Position numbers and translations under genes: made by a program. A DNA stretch of 64,000 bases, taken from the NCBI RefSeq assembly GCF_001570605.1, contig NZ_BBXG01000010.1, forward strand, positions 12,592-76,591. The letters run 5' to 3'. The stretch is from Herbidospora cretacea (GTDB lineage Bacteria > Actinomycetota > Actinomycetes > Streptosporangiales > Streptosporangiaceae). This document shows, one piece after another, positions 53,838-61,946 of this stretch. The notes under the pieces are model-generated. The model was not told the DNA's origin. It saw only the letters and a list, made by a program, of their open reading frames with translations, and searched no databases. Within the stretch, counting starts at the first letter, position 1. Every line of letters starts with the position of its first letter.

Positions 53838-55247
53838 GTGGCTACCGTGCCCAGCGTGTCCTATTCGATCACCGTCCGTCTGGAAGTGCCCGCGGGGGGC
53901 AAGGCGGTGAGCCAGCTCACCCACGCGGTCGAGAACGCCGGGGGCATCGTCACCGCCCTCGACGTGACCAACGCCGGACACGAGAAGCTGCGCATCGACG
54001 TCACCTGCGCCGCGCGCGACACCGACCACGCCCAGGCGATCGTCGACCGCCTGGGCGAGGTCGAGGGCGTGGCCATCCACAAGGTCTCCGACCGGACCTT
54101 CCTGATGCACCTCGGCGGCAAGATCGAGATGAAGTCGAAGGTCCCGCTCCGGAACCGCGACGACCTCTCGATGGCCTACACCCCCGGCGTGGCCCGCGTC
54201 TCGATGGCGATCGCCCGCAACCCCGAAGACGCCCGCCGCCTGACCATCAAGCGCAACTCGGTCGCCGTCGTGACCGACGGCTCGGCCGTCCTGGGCCTGG
54301 GCAACATTGGCCCCGCCGCCGCGCTGCCCGTGATGGAGGGCAAGGCCGCCCTCTTCAAGCGGTTCGCCGGCATCGACGCCTGGCCCATCTGCCTCGACAC
54401 CCAGGACGCCGACCAGATCGTCGAGATCGTCCGGGCCATCTCGCCCGGCTTCGGCGGCATCAACCTGGAGGACATCTCGGCGCCCCGCTGCTTCGAGATC
54501 GAGCGCCGTCTGCGCGAACTCGTCGACATCCCCGTCTTCCACGACGACCAGCACGGCACCGCGATCGTCGTGCTGGCCGCGCTGACCAACGCGCTGCGCG
54601 TCGTCCGCAAGGAACTGTCCGACGTCCGCATCACGCTGGCCGGCGCCGGCGCGGCCGGGACGGCGGTCCTGCGCCTGCTGCTCGCCGCCGGGGCGCGGAA
54701 CGTCATCGTGTGCGACTACCTGGGCGCGGTCCACCTGGGCCGCGACGACCTCGACGACTCGCTGCGCTGGATCGCCGAGCACACCAACGCCGACGGCTAC
54801 TGCGAAGACCTGCGCGGCGCGGTCAAGGGCGCCGACGTCTTCATCGGCGTGTCCGCGCCGGGCATCCTCAACGGCGACGACATCGCGACGATGAACTCCG
54901 ACGCGGTGGTCTTCGCCCTGGCCAACCCCGAGCCCGAGGTGTCACCCGACGACGCCCGCGAGCACGCCGCCGTCGTGGCGACCGGCCGGTCCGACTACCC
55001 CAACCAGATCAACAACGTGCTGGCCTTCCCGGGGGTGTTCCGGGGGCTGCTCGACGCCCAGGCCAACGGGGTGACCCAGGAGATGCTCCTGGCCGCGGCC
55101 CATGCCCTGGCGGCGGTCGTCTCGCCGGAGGAGCTCGGCCCGAACTACATCGTGCCCAGCGTCTTCCACCCTGACGTGGCGGGTGCCGTCGCGGCGGCGG
55201 TCCGTGAGTCGGCGGGCGGCAAGGCCAGAGGCTTCACCGAGGCCTGA
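53838..55247 (+). CDS. NAD(P)-dependent malic enzyme with N-terminal ACT domain
   Basis: 469 residues. Oxidative decarboxylation of malate to pyruvate. An ACT regulatory domain (ITVRLEVPAGGKAVSQLTHAVENAGG) covers residues 8-85. The catalytic part has the malate/metal site NLEDISAPRCFEIERRLRE and HDDQHGTAIVVLAAL, and the dinucleotide fold LAGAGAAGTAVLRLLLAAGA. The ACT domain suggests allosteric control by an amino acid or other small ligand. GTG start behind AAAGGAG. Confidence 0.93.
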   Translation: MATVPSVSYSITVRLEVPAGGKAVSQLTHAVENAGGIVTALDVTNAGHEKLRIDVTCAARDTDHAQAIVDRLGEVEGVAIHKVSDRTFLMHLGGKIEMKSKVPLRNRDDLSMAYTPGVARVSMAIARNPEDARRLTIKRNSVAVVTDGSAVLGLGNIGPAAALPVMEGKAALFKRFAGIDAWPICLDTQDADQIVEIVRAISPGFGGINLEDISAPRCFEIERRLRELVDIPVFHDDQHGTAIVVLAALTNALRVVRKELSDVRITLAGAGAAGTAVLRLLLAAGARNVIVCDYLGAVHLGRDDLDDSLRWIAEHTNADGYCEDLRGAVKGADVFIGVSAPGILNGDDIATMNSDAVVFALANPEPEVSPDDAREHAAVVATGRSDYPNQINNVLAFPGVFRGLLDAQANGVTQEMLLAAAHALAAVVSPEELGPNYIVPSVFHPDVAGAVAAAVRESAGGKARGFTEA

Positions 55248-55266
55248 TCCTCTGTACGTGACGGGG

Positions 55267-55339
55267 GCGGTGCCGCGCGAAGCCCGGCACCGCGACCGAT
55301 CACGGGATTCGGCTCGGTCCGGTTGTCCGGGCCGAGCCG
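55267..55339 (+). terminator. Two tandem hairpins after the malic enzyme gene
   Basis: GCGGTGCCG/CGGCACCGC (55267-55293) and CGGCTCGG/CCGAGCCG (55310-55339) stand one after the other. The second is followed by CTTCGGTTTTC, a weak U-tract. A double terminator insulates the plus-strand gene from the convergent surface protein gene. Confidence 0.7.
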
Positions 55340-55390
55340 CTTCGGTTTTCTCCCGGCACGTTGACGCGCGTGCCATGGCCGTGGTTCGTT

Positions 55391-56629
55391 CTAGCGGCGG
55401 GTCATCGGGAACGTGTGGCGGGGCCACACGCGGGCGAGCCACCACAAGACGCCGCCCATGATGACCAGGCCGCCCGCCGTGGCGACCTTGCCCCACAGGT
55501 CGGCGGGCGGGCCGGTGAAGGGGAGCGTGTCCGCGTCGTGAAGGCGGTCGCGGTTCCACCAGCCGATGCCCTCGGCCTCGCCCCAACCCTCTGCCGGCCC
55601 GTGGCCGGGGCCGTGGTCCTCCTCGCGGTCCCACCAGTTGCGGCCGTTGCCGTCGCCCCACCAGCCGCCGCCGTGGTCTCCGTGGTGGTCGCGGTAGTGG
55701 TCGCCGTGGCGGTGGTGGTCGTTGTCCCACCAGCCGCGCTCCTCGCGGTCCCACCAACCTCCGCCGTGGTCCCCATGGTGGTCGCCGTGATGGTCGTGGT
55801 GGTGCCAGCCGTCGCCGTGGTGGCCTTCCCTGTGCTCGTGGCGACCGCTGAGGACCTCGCCCCACCTGCCGAAGTCGAAGATGCCGCGGTGCTCGCCCTT
55901 CTCCTGGTGGTCGGAGTGGTTCTGGCCCCATTTGCCGAAGTCGAACAGGCCCCCGCGCTCGCCCTGTTCCTCTTGGTGGCCGGGCTGGTTCTGGCCCCAT
56001 TTGCCGAAGTCGAACAGGCCCCCGCGCTCGCCCTGCTCCTCCTGGCGGTCAGGCTGGTTCTGGCTCCACCTGCTGGGATCGAACAGGCCCCCGCGTTCGC
56101 CCTGTTCCTCTTGCCGGCCGGACTGGTTCTGATCCCCCTTGCCGGAGTCGAACAGGCCGCCGCGCTCGCCCTGCTCCTCCTGGCGGTCAGGCTGGTTCTG
56201 GCTCCACCTGCCGAAGTCGAAGATGCCGTGGTGGACGTCTTCGGCGCCCTCGTCGTTCTTCTTCTGGAGGCTCGCCGTCCGGGTGGACGCCTCGCAGGCG
56301 TCGATCCAGCGTTCGGAGACCTGCTCCGCGCCGCCGAAGACCTTGAGACGGGCGCTGCGGGTGATCCGGACCGACTCCTGCGTGGTCATGCTCGCCTCGG
56401 CGCGGCCCCGGGCCATGACGTCGCCGTCGCGGTAGAGGGTGTACTCGTGGGGGGCGGCCCCCTGGTTGACGATGGTGACCGTCACGTCGCCGGAGGCACA
56501 GTCGATCTTCCCGTATCTCACCTGGAGCGGAGGCGGGGCCGCGAGCGCCTCCGCGGGCAGCAGCAGCGCCGCCGCCATCGGTGTGGCCAGCAGGGCGAAC
56601 GCCCTGCGTGCCGTCGTCCTGTGTCCCAC
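55391..56629 (-). CDS. Sortase-type (LPFTG) repeat- and His-rich surface protein
   Basis: 412 residues. Sec signal peptide (FALLATPMAAALLLPAEALA), a small N-terminal domain with two Cys (KIDCASGD; WIDACEAS), then six 23-residue repeats around FDFGKWGQNQP..QEEQGERGG (residues 135-260), a region very rich in His, Asp, Gly and Trp (263-340: HHGDGWHHHDHHGDHHGDHG) and a cell-wall sorting signal: LPFTG at 369-373, a hydrophobic stretch and a basic tail. The design says exported, covalently wall-linked and probably metal-binding. GTG start behind GGAGGGGGA. Function unknown; no sortase gene is in the window. Confidence 0.85.
   Translation of the reverse strand: MGHRTTARRAFALLATPMAAALLLPAEALAAPPPLQVRYGKIDCASGDVTVTIVNQGAAPHEYTLYRDGDVMARGRAEASMTTQESVRITRSARLKVFGGAEQVSERWIDACEASTRTASLQKKNDEGAEDVHHGIFDFGRWSQNQPDRQEEQGERGGLFDSGKGDQNQSGRQEEQGERGGLFDPSRWSQNQPDRQEEQGERGGLFDFGKWGQNQPGHQEEQGERGGLFDFGKWGQNHSDHQEKGEHRGIFDFGRWGEVLSGRHEHREGHHGDGWHHHDHHGDHHGDHGGGWWDREERGWWDNDHHRHGDHYRDHHGDHGGGWWGDGNGRNWWDREEDHGPGHGPAEGWGEAEGIGWWNRDRLHDADTLPFTGPPADLWGKVATAGGLVIMGGVLWWLARVWPRHTFPMTRR
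55840..56230 (-). repeat. 69-bp DNA repeats within the LPFTG protein gene
   Basis: Six units of 69 bases encode the 23-residue FDFGKWGQN repeat; units 4 and 5 are the closest to each other. The opposite strand is also fully open here, which is a by-product of codon composition. Confidence 0.8.
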
Positions 56630-56751
56630 GGGTCCCCCTCCACCAAGATCCTTCTGGTACGGAGAGTTCCCATGTCCCTCGATTTCGTAACACAGAGTAA
56701 CGGGGTGGGGTGACGTGCGCGAATCGGCCTTCCTGTCGCATCATGGAGGGT

Positions 56752-57330
56752 ATGGCGGAGTCGATCTACGTCGGTGGGCTACTTGTGGCGACGCCACTGC
56801 TCGACGACCCGAACTTCCGGCGTAGTGTCGTGCTCGTCCTGGAGCACGACGAAGACGGCGGCACGCTCGGCGTGGTGATCAACAGACCGAGCGACATCAG
56901 CGTCACCTCTGTCCTCCCCACCTGGGATCCCCTGGTGACCGGTCCGTCGGTGCTGTTCGAGGGCGGCCCCGTCCAGACCGACAGCGCCCTGGCTCTGGCC
57001 GTCGTCATGAGCGGCGCCGAACCCCTCGGCTGGCGCCGCCTCCACACGGGACGGCGGGGCGTCAGCCGCCTCGGCACCGTCGACCTCGACGCGCCCCCGG
57101 AGATCCTGGCGGGGGAGATATCCCAGATGCGGATCTTCGCCGGGTACGCGGGCTGGACCCAGGGACAGCTGTCGGGCGAGATCGCCCAGGGAGCCTGGTA
57201 CATCGTGGACTCGGAACCGGGAGACACCTTCCACCCGAACCCGGGCTCCCTGTGGCGCACGGTGCTCCGCCGCCAACCGGGCGAACTGGCCTTCGTGGCC
57301 AGCTATCCCGACGACCCGTCCCAGAACTGA
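56752..57330 (+). CDS. UPF0301/AlgH family protein
   Basis: 192 residues. The family opening YVGGLLVATPLLDDPNFRRSVVLVLEHDEDGGTLGVVINRP is unmistakable, and the FEGGPVQTD and FAGYAGWTQGQLSGEI blocks follow in order. Molecular function is unsettled (AlgH was named from Pseudomonas alginate regulation). Start ATG at 56752; an ATG at 56743 adds three residues and cannot be excluded. Confidence 0.92.
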   Translation: MAESIYVGGLLVATPLLDDPNFRRSVVLVLEHDEDGGTLGVVINRPSDISVTSVLPTWDPLVTGPSVLFEGGPVQTDSALALAVVMSGAEPLGWRRLHTGRRGVSRLGTVDLDAPPEILAGEISQMRIFAGYAGWTQGQLSGEIAQGAWYIVDSEPGDTFHPNPGSLWRTVLRRQPGELAFVASYPDDPSQN

Positions 57331-57332
57331 CG

Positions 57333-57348
57333 CGCCGCCCCGGCGGCG
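57333..57348. terminator. Short GC hairpin between convergent genes
   Basis: CGCCGCC and GGCGGCG form an inverted repeat with almost no loop, placed between the AlgH-family stop (+) and the lectin stop (-), which are 19 bases apart. It may serve both. Confidence 0.4.
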
Positions 57349-57349
57349 A

Positions 57350-57880
57350 TCAGGTGGGCCAGAACCACTGCGGTGACGCCCACACCTGATTGGCGCCCTC
57401 GTAGCAGCTGTACTGCACCGCCTCGCCGAAGTCCGCGGTGCTGTAGTTGAGGATCTCCAGGCACTTGAGGCTGTGCTGGTTGCGCAGCATCATCCTGTTG
57501 TTCGGCTGGCCGGGGCCGACCGTGACCTGGACGAGCTCCCATTTCTGGTTGGCTCCGCCGTGGCAGGTGAACTGCGTGACGGTCGCGAAGTCGGCGGTGC
57601 TCCAGCCCAGGACGTCCAGGCACTTCCCGCTGTGGACGTTGACCAGCGTCTGCCACCCTCCACCGGCCGCCACGATGTTCCACTTCTGGTTGTTCCCCGC
57701 ATGGCATGTGTACTGGCCGACGGCGGCGAGGTCGGCCAGGCTCGAATAGGCCACTTCAAGGCACTTGGCGCTGTGCAGGTTGCCGAAGGTGAACGACGTG
57801 GCGGCCCGGGCGGGCAGGGCGGGGATCAGCAGCAGGGCGGCGGCGGCAAGCACAGCCAGGGCGCGTTTCGACGGACGCAT
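57350..57880 (-). CDS. Secreted ricin-B-type (beta-trefoil) lectin domain protein
   Basis: 176 residues. Sec signal peptide (ALAVLAAAALLLIPALPARA), then a single beta-trefoil: three repeats each with a Cys-Leu-x-V/I strand (AKCLEVAY, GKCLDVLG, LKCLEILN), a paired Cys and the QxW motif (NNQKW, ANQKW, ANQVW). Likely binds carbohydrate. No enzymatic domain is attached, which is unusual since such modules often accompany glycosidases. Confidence 0.93.
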   Translation of the reverse strand: MRPSKRALAVLAAAALLLIPALPARAATSFTFGNLHSAKCLEVAYSSLADLAAVGQYTCHAGNNQKWNIVAAGGGWQTLVNVHSGKCLDVLGWSTADFATVTQFTCHGGANQKWELVQVTVGPGQPNNRMMLRNQHSLKCLEILNYSTADFGEAVQYSCYEGANQVWASPQWFWPT

Positions 57881-58037
57881 CTTCTGCCTTTCGACGTGAC
57901 CGGCATGACGTCTTCAGGTGCATAGGAAGAGCCGTACGCGTGGATTATCAGCCGGTCCCCGCCTGTTTTCCATGGCCGCGTCAGCTTCCGGACACGGCGA
58001 TGTGCCGCGAGGGGCGCGAGCCCCTTCGCGGCCCGGG

Positions 58038-58643
58038 TCACCCGTCCCAGCCTGGCGCCATCACCTCGTCGACCAGGGCGAAGGTCTCCTCCAGGCGTTG
58101 GGTCATGCCGTCGAGGTCGCTCAGTTCCTCCAGGGTGCAGTTCTCGAAGCCGACCCTGATCGTGCTCGTGAAGGTCGCCGTCACGAACTGGCTGCGCAGG
58201 TCGTCGACGCCGCGCCGGCGGGCCACCTCTTCTAAGATCCGCTGTTCGTTGGCCATCATCAGGCGCATCTGGCCCGCGAAGATCATCGGGCTGGCCTCGA
58301 CCACCTGACGGGCCTTGATGAAACGCTGCCGGTCCTCCGGCTCGCCCTCCCGCAGCAGGGCCACCGCGCCCCGCATGGCCTGGGCGAGGGCCGCAAACGG
58401 GGACTCGGATGCGGGACGGACGTGGAGCTCCGATAGAAATACGTCCTGGGCGTCGGCGGCGGGTGCCAGCGCCACTTCCTCCTTTGAACCGAAGTAGCGG
58501 AAGAACGTGCGGGGCGACACGTCGACCGCCGCTGCGATCTGGTCGATCGTCGTCGCCTCGTAACCCTGCGCCAGGAACAGGTCGAGGGCGGCGTCGATGA
58601 GCGCGACGCGCGTCTTGGCCTTCTTGCGCTCACGCAGACCCAT
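58038..58643 (-). CDS. TetR-family regulator of the adjacent MFS exporter
   Basis: 201 residues. HTH ALDLFLAQGYEATTIDQIAAAVDVSPRTFFRYFGSKEEV, then a helical ligand-binding domain. Divergent from the transporter gene with 133 bases between, so it most probably represses it. ATG at 58643 behind GAGGAGGTG; a GTG at 58652 overlaps that site. The 157 bases between it and the lectin gene hold nothing else that I can support. Confidence 0.9.
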   Translation of the reverse strand: MGLRERKKAKTRVALIDAALDLFLAQGYEATTIDQIAAAVDVSPRTFFRYFGSKEEVALAPAADAQDVFLSELHVRPASESPFAALAQAMRGAVALLREGEPEDRQRFIKARQVVEASPMIFAGQMRLMMANEQRILEEVARRRGVDDLRSQFVTATFTSTIRVGFENCTLEELSDLDGMTQRLEETFALVDEVMAPGWDG

Positions 58644-58711
58644 CGCTGTCACCTCCTCGAAACATGTCGTTCACCAGCTGCCGTTTGTCAGGGTATGTCG
58701 GATAAAACAGT

Positions 58712-58740
58712 TTGTCATCTGTCATGGGCTGACATAATCT
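58712..58740 (+). promoter_or_regulatory. Candidate promoter and TetR operator for the MFS exporter
   Basis: The perfect inverted repeat TGTCA-TGGGC-TGACA (58720-58734) lies in the spacer of a promoter-like pair TTGTCA (58712-58717) and TAATCT (58735-58740), 17 bases apart. A repressor bound here would block the polymerase. A further TTTGTCA at 58684 and TATGTC nearby may be extra half-sites. The function is inferred from position and symmetry. Confidence 0.6.
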
Positions 58741-58776
58741 ACGTCGCGTTGACTTTCTATTGGGGGAGAACCTGTC

Positions 58777-60342
58777 ATGTCCCAGACCACTTCCATGCCG
58801 AAGGAGGTTCAGGAGGACGCCGCCCCGGCCCGGCCATGGCTGACCCTGCTGGCCGTCTCCCTCGGCGTGATCATGGTGATGCTCGACGGCACCGTCGTCG
58901 CCATCGCCAACCCCGTCATCCAGGCGGAGCTCAACGCATCCCTCGCCGACATCCAGTGGGTGACCAGCGGATATCTGCTGGCCTTGGCGGTCTTCCTCAT
59001 CACCGCCGGCAAGCTCGGTGACATCTTCGGCCACAAGCGCATCTTCCTGATCGGCGTCGTCGGCTTCGCGCTGACCTCGCTCGCCATCGGTCTCACCTCC
59101 TCGATCGGTCCCCTGATCGCCTTCCGCGTGCTCCAGGGTCTCTTCGGCGCGCTGCTCCAGCCCGCCGCGCTGGCGCTGCTGCGCATGGCCTTCCCCGGTG
59201 ACCGCCTGAACATGGCCATGGGCGCATGGGGTGGCATCATCGGCCTGTCGTCGGCGGCCGGCCCGATCGTGGGCGGCCTGCTGGTCGAACACGTCAGCTG
59301 GCAGTCGGTGTTCTTCGTCAACGTGCCGGTCGGCGTCATCGCCCTCGCCGTGGGCTGGTGGGCGCTGCGCGAGAGCAAGGCGGTGTTCCTCTCCAAGGTC
59401 GACTGGCTGGGCGTCGTGTTCTTGTCGATCATGATGTTCTCGCTGGTGTGGGCGATCATCAAGGCCCCCGAGTGGGGCTGGGGCGACACCGGCACGCTGA
59501 TCTCCCTCGGCATCGCGATCGTGTTCCTCGCCGCGTTCCTCTGGTGGCAGACCCGGGTCCGCGAGCCCCTGGTCCCGCTGGGCCTGTTCCGCAACGTCTC
59601 TTTCTCCGTCGGCACGACGCTGATGATCCTCACCGCGTTCTCGATGTTCGGCGCGATGTTCTTCCTGACCTTCTTCTTCCAGGGCGTCCACGGGCTCTCG
59701 CCGCTGGAGTCGGGCCTGCGCATGCTGCCGATGAGCGCGGGCATGATCGTCGCCTCGCCGCTGGCCGGAGTGCTGATCGGCAAGCTCGGGCCGCGCGTCA
59801 TGATCTCGGGCGGCATGCTCATCACCGCCGTCGCGATGTTCCTGATGTCGCGCCTGTCGATCGACGCGACGTTCCTCGACAGCGCCATCCCCTTCGTGCT
59901 GCTGGCCTTCGGCCTGTCGCCGGTCTTCGTCGGCGCCACCGAGATCATCGTGGGCAACGCCCCCGAGGAGCTGTCGGGTGTCGCGGGCGGCCTCCAGCAG
60001 TCGGCCATGCAGGTCGGCGGCGCGCTGGGCACCGCGATCCTCGGCGCGATCGTCTCGGCGAAGGTCGCCTCCGTGTACGAGAGCTACCTCGGCCCCGTGG
60101 CCCAGGCGATTCCGCCGGGTGACCTCGAACTGCTCAAGGAGGGCGCCTCCTACGGCGCCGCCCCCCAGGGCCTGCCCGAGCAGATCGCCGGCGCGGTGAC
60201 CAACGCCTCCCACTCCTCGTTCATGGACGGCCTCCACCTCGGCTTCGAGGTGAGCGCCGGCGTGGCGGTCTTCGCGGCGGTCATCGCCCTGCTGGTGCGG
60301 GCGGGCCGCAAGACCGAGGGCGCGGCGGTCCACATCGGCTGA
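58777..60342 (+). CDS. MFS multidrug exporter, DHA2 (14-helix, QacA/EmrB) type
   Basis: 521 residues, about 14 membrane helices. Family features: LDGTVVAIANPVIQAEL in helix 1, GKLGDIFGHKRIF (motif A), GLSSAAGPIVGGLLVEHVSW (motif C of antiporters) and FFVNVPVGVIAL. Proton-driven export of drugs or an endogenous metabolite, under a TetR-type regulator encoded divergently. Confidence 0.93.
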   Translation: MSQTTSMPKEVQEDAAPARPWLTLLAVSLGVIMVMLDGTVVAIANPVIQAELNASLADIQWVTSGYLLALAVFLITAGKLGDIFGHKRIFLIGVVGFALTSLAIGLTSSIGPLIAFRVLQGLFGALLQPAALALLRMAFPGDRLNMAMGAWGGIIGLSSAAGPIVGGLLVEHVSWQSVFFVNVPVGVIALAVGWWALRESKAVFLSKVDWLGVVFLSIMMFSLVWAIIKAPEWGWGDTGTLISLGIAIVFLAAFLWWQTRVREPLVPLGLFRNVSFSVGTTLMILTAFSMFGAMFFLTFFFQGVHGLSPLESGLRMLPMSAGMIVASPLAGVLIGKLGPRVMISGGMLITAVAMFLMSRLSIDATFLDSAIPFVLLAFGLSPVFVGATEIIVGNAPEELSGVAGGLQQSAMQVGGALGTAILGAIVSAKVASVYESYLGPVAQAIPPGDLELLKEGASYGAAPQGLPEQIAGAVTNASHSSFMDGLHLGFEVSAGVAVFAAVIALLVRAGRKTEGAAVHIG

Positions 60343-60356
60343 CCCCGAAACGCGCC

Positions 60357-60393
60357 CCGGCGGCTCCCGTCCCTTGGTGGCGGGGGCCGCCGG
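60357..60393 (+). terminator. Hairpin after the MFS gene
   Basis: CCGGCGGC (60357-60364) pairs with GCCGCCGG (60386-60393); CCCG/CGGG inside can extend it. Followed by TGTTTGT, a weak U-tract. It separates the exporter from the DUF3039 gene. Confidence 0.6.
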
Positions 60394-60412
60394 TGTTTGT
60401 AGACTCGCGTGG

Positions 60413-60676
60413 GTGAGCAGTACGAAAATTCTTCCCGACCAGAAGACCGAGGTCGTCCCGCGCACGTCACACGGCGGCGACGGCGACCATGAGCGGTTCA
60501 GCCACTACGCCGACCGCAACAAGGTCACCGAGAGCTACATCACGGGTGCGCCGGTGCGGGCGATCTGCGGCAAGGTGTGGGTGCCCAGCCGCGACCCGAA
60601 GAAGTATCCCGTCTGCCCCGAGTGCAAGGAGATCTACGAGGGTCTCCCCAAGGGCGAGTCGGGCGACGACAAGTGA
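60413..60676 (+). CDS. DUF3039 small zinc-binding-like protein
   Basis: 87 residues. The C-terminal half APVRAICGKVWVPSRDPKKYPVCPECKEIYEGL is the DUF3039 signature: one Cys, then Cys-x2-Cys, which with the preceding His-rich part (HERFSHYADRNK) could hold a zinc. Widely conserved single gene in actinobacteria with unknown function. GTG at 60413. Confidence 0.88.
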   Translation: MSSTKILPDQKTEVVPRTSHGGDGDHERFSHYADRNKVTESYITGAPVRAICGKVWVPSRDPKKYPVCPECKEIYEGLPKGESGDDK

Positions 60677-60757
60677 CGGGTGTCACTACCTCTTGATCGA
60701 CTCCGATGCGGCTAGCGTTCGAACTCTGGTCCGGACCGGTCGCATCGGGGGAAACGA

Positions 60758-61771
60758 ATGGCCCGGCGTGTTCTCGCCGTCTCTTTGGCATGCCTGCTCT
60801 CCTGGGCGGCCACACCCGCCGAAGGCGCCTCACGCGGGCACGGCCATGGGCACGGGCACGACCACGACTGCCCGGCGCCGGAGCGCACGTCAGGCCGGGC
60901 CGAGCCCCGCCCGCTGAGCGCCACCGAGCTCGCCCAGATGAACGCGGCCCTGCGCAACCACCCCGGGCCGATCCCCGCGACGGTGACCGTGCCGCTGTGG
61001 ATCCACGTGCTCACCGACGGCCTCGTCGGAGCGCCCGACGCGGCGGTCCGCGAGCAGGTGAACGTGCTCAACCGCGCCTACGCGGGCGGCTACGGCGGCG
61101 CCGACACGGGCGTGCGGTTCGCGCTGCGCGGCATCACCCGCACCGACAACCGCGACTGGTTCCGCAACCCGCTCGGCCTGGAAGACCCCATGAAGTCGCA
61201 GCTGCGCCGGGGCGGCTCGGAGACTCTCAACCTGTACGTCTCCCAGCTCGGCGAACTGGTTCTGGGCTACGCGACCTATCCGAACTGGTACACCGGCAAC
61301 CCCCGCCACGACGGCGTGGTGATCGACTGGCGGACCCTGCCCGGCGGCGCGCTGCGCAACTTCAACTTCGGCTTCACCGGCGTCCACGAGATCGGCCACT
61401 GGCTGGGCCTCGTCCACACCTTCGAGAACGGCTGCACCGAACCGGGCGACTCCGTCGACGACACCCCCTACCAGGCCACGCCGACCGAGGGCTGCCCCGA
61501 GCGGCGCGACTCCTGCACGGCGCCCGGTGAGGACCCGATCCACAACTTCATGGACTACGCCCACGACCGCTGCATGAACCAGTTCACCGCCGGACAGGGC
61601 CTGCGGATGCGGCAGGCCTGGGTGACCTACCGGGGCGGCCTGGCGGCCACCCAGACCCGCTCGGGCGGGACCGCCGGTCTCCTCGGCACCCAGTCGGGCC
61701 AGACCCCGTTCGCGCCGCCCCGCCCGGGGGACCTGACGGGTTCGCTGTTCCTGCCGCGCGGGCGCGGCTGA
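60758..61771 (+). CDS. Secreted zinc metalloprotease (M43, pappalysin-like)
   Basis: 337 residues. Sec signal peptide (VLAVSLACLLSWAATPAEG), followed by an unusual His-rich run GHGHGHGHDHD at residues 28-37 just after the cleavage site. Catalytic motif HEIGHWLGLVH at 210-220 (third ligand His), with the Met-turn in NFMDYAHDRC. Cys pairs around GCTEPGDSVDD and GCPERRDSC suggest disulfides. Likely a secreted processing or nutritional protease. Confidence 0.93.
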   Translation: MARRVLAVSLACLLSWAATPAEGASRGHGHGHGHDHDCPAPERTSGRAEPRPLSATELAQMNAALRNHPGPIPATVTVPLWIHVLTDGLVGAPDAAVREQVNVLNRAYAGGYGGADTGVRFALRGITRTDNRDWFRNPLGLEDPMKSQLRRGGSETLNLYVSQLGELVLGYATYPNWYTGNPRHDGVVIDWRTLPGGALRNFNFGFTGVHEIGHWLGLVHTFENGCTEPGDSVDDTPYQATPTEGCPERRDSCTAPGEDPIHNFMDYAHDRCMNQFTAGQGLRMRQAWVTYRGGLAATQTRSGGTAGLLGTQSGQTPFAPPRPGDLTGSLFLPRGRG

Positions 61772-61796
61772 GGGCGTCCGGGTGCGTCAGCCCCGC

Positions 61797-61885
61797 GCGA
61801 CCGGTTGGCGCCGGATACGGCGAGGACCGCAGACGGCGGTCGGCGCCGGGGTGGGCGGAGCCGTAACGGAGAAGAGTTCTTCGCC
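61797..61885 (-). repeat. Dispersed intergenic repeat, copy D (minus orientation)
   Basis: GGCGGAGCCGTAACGGAGAA (from 61855) is the reverse complement of the core with its pyrimidine-rich lead, and the arm towards 61797 contains the reverse complement of GGCGCCAACCGGT, as in copies A and B. The copy lies between the metalloprotease gene and the next membrane protein gene. Confidence 0.7.
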
Positions 61886-61946
61886 CTGATACCGAATGGC
61901 TGATCTTTGTTGACGGCTGGGGCTCCGGCGTGGCTGACTTGGCGGC

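Noticed and set aside
55361-56713. 450-codon open frame opposite the LPFTG protein, with hydrophobic Val/Ala-rich repeats
   Set aside because: The repeats mirror the sense repeats; the sense frame has signal peptide, sorting signal and ribosome site, while this one has none.
58630-60465. 611-codon open frame opposite the MFS exporter
   Set aside because: The product is a His/Asp/Arg-rich shadow; the sense frame has all DHA2 transporter motifs.
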